Assembly: GCA_002690445.1 (NCBI GenBank)
Contig: NZER01000020.1
Location: forward strand, 1-6,750
Length of the DNA: 6,750 bases
From: Candidatus Pacearchaeota archaeon
Lineage (GTDB): Archaea > Nanoarchaeota > Nanoarchaeia > Pacearchaeales > GW2011-AR1
Direction of reading: 5' to 3'
A program made the translations under genes and the position numbers. The number at the start of each line of letters is the position of its first letter. Position 1 is the stretch's first letter. A model generated the notes under the pieces. It saw only the letters and a program-made list of their open reading frames with translations, was not told the DNA's origin and made no database searches. This document shows positions 5,216 to 6,750 of the stretch, piece by piece.

Positions 5216-5407
5216 ATGGAAACAACTTTAGCAAATCAAAACAAATGGTATCGAAGGATACTATTAACAACAAGAATAACAGCAAAATACATAACAATGC
5301 TTGTGGGTTGTTCTATTCTTATCCTAGCAATGTTTCACGCTTCTCCACCTTTGTTGTTTGTGATGTGGATAGCACTAACGATACTTGCTAAAAGAATAAA
5401 AACTTAA
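5216..5407 (+). CDS. small predicted membrane protein between rIIA and rIIB (63 aa)
   Basis: ATG 5216 to TAA 5405-5407; an in-frame TAA at 5207-5209 excludes an earlier start. The N-terminal 27 residues are polar and basic (K10, R13-R14, R20, K24), then two hydrophobic stretches, about 27-41 (I-T-M-L-V-G-C-S-I-L-I-L-A-M-F) and 45-58 (P-L-L-F-V-M-W-I-A-L-T-I-L), split by H-A-S-P-P, and a basic end (K-R-I-K-T). This fits a two-pass hairpin or one long membrane segment with positive flanks. A competing 72-residue frame from ATG 5173 covers the same DNA but looks like a shadow: polar, low complexity, with no sensible fold. No Shine-Dalgarno sequence precedes 5216, and a frameshift joining the start at 5173 to this frame cannot be excluded. 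No family recognised. Confidence 0.6.
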   Translation: METTLANQNKWYRRILLTTRITAKYITMLVGCSILILAMFHASPPLLFVMWIALTILAKRIKT

Positions 5408-5444
5408 AAAAGTATTTGACACACATCCAGATTTAGATTAGTAT
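5397..5444 (+). promoter_or_regulatory. rIIB promoter (TTGACA, 17 bp, TAGTAT) with A/T-rich upstream element
   Basis: A perfect -35 box TTGACA (5416-5421), a 17-base spacer and TAGTAT (5439-5444) lie 28 bases before the rIIB ATG; transcription should start near 5451. TAAAAACTTAAAAAAG (5397-5412) precedes the -35 box and matches the element before the rIIA promoter at 12 of 16 positions. It overlaps the last codons of the small membrane gene. Confidence 0.75.
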
Positions 5445-5472
5445 ATAAGAAGTAAAGGGAACAACAAAAATT

Positions 5473-6354
5473 ATGATACCATACATCCTAACAGAAAAAA
5501 GTCTCACGGTTGTCATTGAGGGCAAAGCGCAATCAATGAACTGCGAGCATCCATCTTGGCTTCAAGCTCAAGATGCACTCAAGGCCCAAGATTGGGACAG
5601 ACTTGAGAGTTTGTTTGATGTTGAAACTGCCGTCTTGGATTACCTAGATGCAGAAGCCAACATTGAAGTGAAGGACGGTCAGGTGTTTTATCAAGGCGAG
5701 TCTATGCACAACATGGTTGTGGACAAGATTCTCGGCTTTATGAAGCAAAATCTACCGCATCAACCCTTGGTTAAATTCTTGGGTAAATTGATGGGAAACC
5801 CATCTCATCGCGCCACAGACGAATTGTATTCGTTCTTGGAGCATAAGAATATGCCAATCACTCCCGAAGGTAACTTTCTTGCCTACAAGGGCGTGAATCA
5901 AGACTTCACTGATTTTTACAGTGGAAAATTCGACAACTCCGTTGGCGCGGTGTTGGAAATGCGTCGAAATGGCGTGTGTGATAATGCCGACATGGGTTGC
6001 TCCAGTGGATTCCACGCTGGTAGCTATGACTATGCCAAAGGCTACGCCCAAAGCGGCGGTCACTTAATGATTGTGGAAATTGACCCATCTGATGTGGTCA
6101 GCGTTCCGCATGATTGTAGTTGTCAAAAGCTACGCACTTGTAAATACAAGGTTGTTGGGGTGTATGAAACCATCGACGCTCCACCGTTGGATGAAGGTCT
6201 AAATACGACTTTCTCTGACTACTTGGAATATGACCCCGATGGTGAGGAGTCTGTTGACGCATACAACGATGCGTGGACGGAAGGTTATCAGCAAGCCCGA
6301 AAGGACATTGCCGAGGACTTAAAATCCGACGAGGACAAGTTCTCAAACAACTAG
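5473..6354 (+). CDS. rIIB: rIIB-like protein (293 aa)
   Basis: This is a homologue of T4 rIIB, the membrane-associated partner of rIIA. ATG 5473 follows AAAGGGA (5454-5460) at 12 bases, behind its own promoter. The conserved core runs from about residue 75 to 232: L-Y-S-F-L-E-H (118-124), G-N-F-L-A-Y-K-G (133-140), F-D-N-S-V-G (153-158), S-S-G-F-H-A-G (177-183), D-P-S-D-V-V-S-V-P (204-212) and L-R-T-C-K-Y (220-225). Each has a counterpart in T4 rIIB as I remember it (for example F-D-N-S-P-G, S-R-G-L-H-V, R-D-V-V-S-I-P and M-R-T-C-Q-Y). Compared with T4 rIIB (312 residues) the N-terminal helix-turn-helix-like part appears to be missing, since the protein begins at about the I-T-V-D-G-like strand. 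It gains an acidic C-terminal extension of about 55 residues after 237. It ends 19 bases before a strong terminator. Confidence 0.9.
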   Translation: MIPYILTEKSLTVVIEGKAQSMNCEHPSWLQAQDALKAQDWDRLESLFDVETAVLDYLDAEANIEVKDGQVFYQGESMHNMVVDKILGFMKQNLPHQPLVKFLGKLMGNPSHRATDELYSFLEHKNMPITPEGNFLAYKGVNQDFTDFYSGKFDNSVGAVLEMRRNGVCDNADMGCSSGFHAGSYDYAKGYAQSGGHLMIVEIDPSDVVSVPHDCSCQKLRTCKYKVVGVYETIDAPPLDEGLNTTFSDYLEYDPDGEESVDAYNDAWTEGYQQARKDIAEDLKSDEDKFSNN

Positions 6355-6373
6355 AGTTCCTCAACTCAACACT

Positions 6374-6408
6374 GGTTGTCTCCGTTGCGGCGGGGGCAAC
6401 CTTTTTTT
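6374..6408 (+). terminator. Rho-independent terminator after rIIB
   Basis: An 11-bp stem (GGTTGTCTCCG at 6374-6384 with CGGGGGCAACC at 6391-6401, two G-U pairs) closes a 6-base loop TTGCGG and is followed by seven T residues (6402-6408). It is the best terminator in the window and separates rIIB from the tRNA cluster, ending 9 bases before tRNA-Asp. Confidence 0.9.
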
Positions 6409-6417
6409 ACTTTATAT

Positions 6418-6495
6418 GGGAATGTAGTTCAGTTGTGTTAGAACGCTGGCCTGTCACGCCAGAGGTCGCGGGTTCAAGTCCCGTCATTCCCGCCA
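6418..6495 (+). tRNA. tRNA-Asp (GUC), CCA encoded
   Basis: All four arms pair: acceptor GGGAATG (6418-6424) with CATTCCC (6485-6491), D stem GTTC/GAAC, anticodon stem CTGGC/GCCAG around the loop CTGTCAC with anticodon GTC at 6453-6455, and T arm with TTCAAGT loop. The discriminator is G6492, as expected for aspartate, and CCA is encoded at 6493-6495. The D loop AGTTGTGTTA has a T between the two normally adjacent guanines (G18 G19). It reads GAU and GAC codons. Confidence 0.93.
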
Positions 6496-6496
6496 T

Positions 6497-6570
6497 GCGA
6501 ATGTAGCTCAATTTGGTAGAGCATCTGCTTGCCATGCAGAAGGTTGTGAGTTCGATTCTCACCATTCGCT
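6497..6570 (+). tRNA. tRNA-Gly (GCC)
   Basis: Acceptor GCGAATG (6497-6503) pairs with CATTCGC (6563-6569), D stem GCTC/GAGC closes a 9-base loop with a normal GG, anticodon stem TCTGC/GCAGA holds the loop TTGCCAT with anticodon GCC at 6531-6533, and the T loop is TTCGATT. The discriminator is T6570, as in glycine tRNAs, and no CCA is encoded. It starts one base after tRNA-Asp ends, so the two must be processed from one transcript. Its acceptor differs from that of tRNA-Asp by one base pair. Confidence 0.94.
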
Positions 6571-6579
6571 CGTTTAAAA

Positions 6580-6651
6580 GGGCGGTTAGCTCAAAGGCAG
6601 AGCATCACCTTGACATGGTGAAGGTTGTAGGTTCAAGTCCTGCACCGCCTA
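6580..6651 (+). tRNA. tRNA-Val (GAC)
   Basis: Acceptor GGGCGGT (6580-6586) pairs with ACCGCCT (6644-6650), opening with a G-U pair; this register puts T8-A9 and the D stem GCTC/GAGC in place. The D loop is short (7 bases, AAAGGCA). Anticodon stem TCACC/GGTGA holds TTGACAT with anticodon GAC at 6612-6614; the T arm has TTCAAGT. Discriminator A6651; no CCA is encoded. It lies 9 bases after tRNA-Gly and shares its TAGCTCA, GAGCAT and AAGGTTGT blocks. Confidence 0.92.
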
Positions 6652-6668
6652 GTTTTTACTTCTTTTTG

Positions 6669-6711
6669 ATATATGAATAGGTGATATTAGACCCCTTGTT
6701 TATATATGAAT
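6669..6711 (+). repeat. direct repeat ATATATGAAT, two copies
   Basis: ATATATGAAT occurs at 6669-6678 and 6702-6711, 33 bases apart, just after the tRNA cluster. Each copy contains an ATG; the first opens only three codons. The second (ATG 6706) stays open to the window edge (15 codons, M-N-G-F-S-F-Y-L-I-L-F-K-N-D-I) without a ribosome binding site. The role is unknown and may be chance in AT-rich DNA. Confidence 0.4.
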
Positions 6712-6720
6712 GGCTTTTCT

Positions 6721-6740
6721 TTTTATTTAATTTTATTTAA
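6721..6740 (+). repeat. tandem repeat TTTTATTTAA, two copies
   Basis: Two perfect adjacent copies of the 10-base unit TTTTATTTAA. Low-complexity AT sequence before a possible gene start (ATG 6743) at the window edge. No function is evident. Confidence 0.5.
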
Positions 6741-6750
6741 AAATGACATT

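Noticed and set aside
5103..5297. Minus-strand 64-residue hydrophobic frame
   Set aside because: All supported genes are on the + strand; hydrophobic frames arise readily from the complement of A-rich DNA, and no ribosome binding site is present.
5173..5391. 72-residue frame overlapping the small membrane gene
   Set aside because: Polar low-complexity product with no fold-like pattern, while the other frame encodes clear hydrophobic segments. A frameshift joining its start to the other frame remains possible.
6273..6506. 77-residue frame running from inside rIIB into the tRNA genes
   Set aside because: It crosses the rIIB stop, a strong terminator and tRNA-Asp, so it is a shadow.

Overview
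The window looks like part of a tailed double-stranded DNA phage genome in an AT-rich background. The main evidence is a T4-type rIIA and rIIB pair, the C-terminal end of a virus-type ATP-dependent DNA ligase, dense packing of tiny genes all on the + strand, and a tight cluster of three tRNA genes. Two copies of the T4-type late promoter word TATAAATA also fit a T4-like or distantly T4-related myovirus. The host cannot be read directly. Sigma-70-like promoters (TTGACW, 17-bp spacer) suggest a bacterium with ordinary housekeeping promoters; a marine proteobacterial host is only a guess.

Layout: 1-273 is the ligase OB-fold end. 297-407 is a doubtful 36-residue membrane peptide. 427-567 encodes a very basic 46-residue protein behind a good ribosome binding site and a late-promoter-like word. 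A promoter-like element at 613-641 precedes a compact run of nine small genes: 647-931, 934-1110, 1107-1259, 1243-1470, 1454-1627, 1620-1742, 1744-2037, 2056-2439 and 2463-2687. The first seven abut or overlap by 4 to 17 bases. Most have no recognisable family; one ends like a winged helix-turn-helix and one looks like a small membrane protein.

The second half is the rII region. rIIA (2762-5014) has its own promoter and a strong hairpin terminator. A 63-residue predicted membrane protein (5216-5407) sits between rIIA and rIIB. rIIB (5473-6354) has a promoter almost identical in layout to that of rIIA and ends at a second strong terminator. Downstream are tRNA-Asp(GUC), tRNA-Gly(GCC) and tRNA-Val(GAC), then a short AT-rich stretch with small direct repeats.

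Working together (inference): in T4, rIIA and rIIB are membrane-associated early proteins that act jointly in infection and exclusion phenotypes. Here the two genes are separate transcription units with matched promoters, so they could still be made at the same time. The small membrane protein between them is a candidate partner. The tiny-gene cassette looks like accessory early or host-interaction genes. No complete novel system with an assigned function is proven by the sequence; the rIIA, membrane protein and rIIB module and the tiny-gene cassette are the best candidates.
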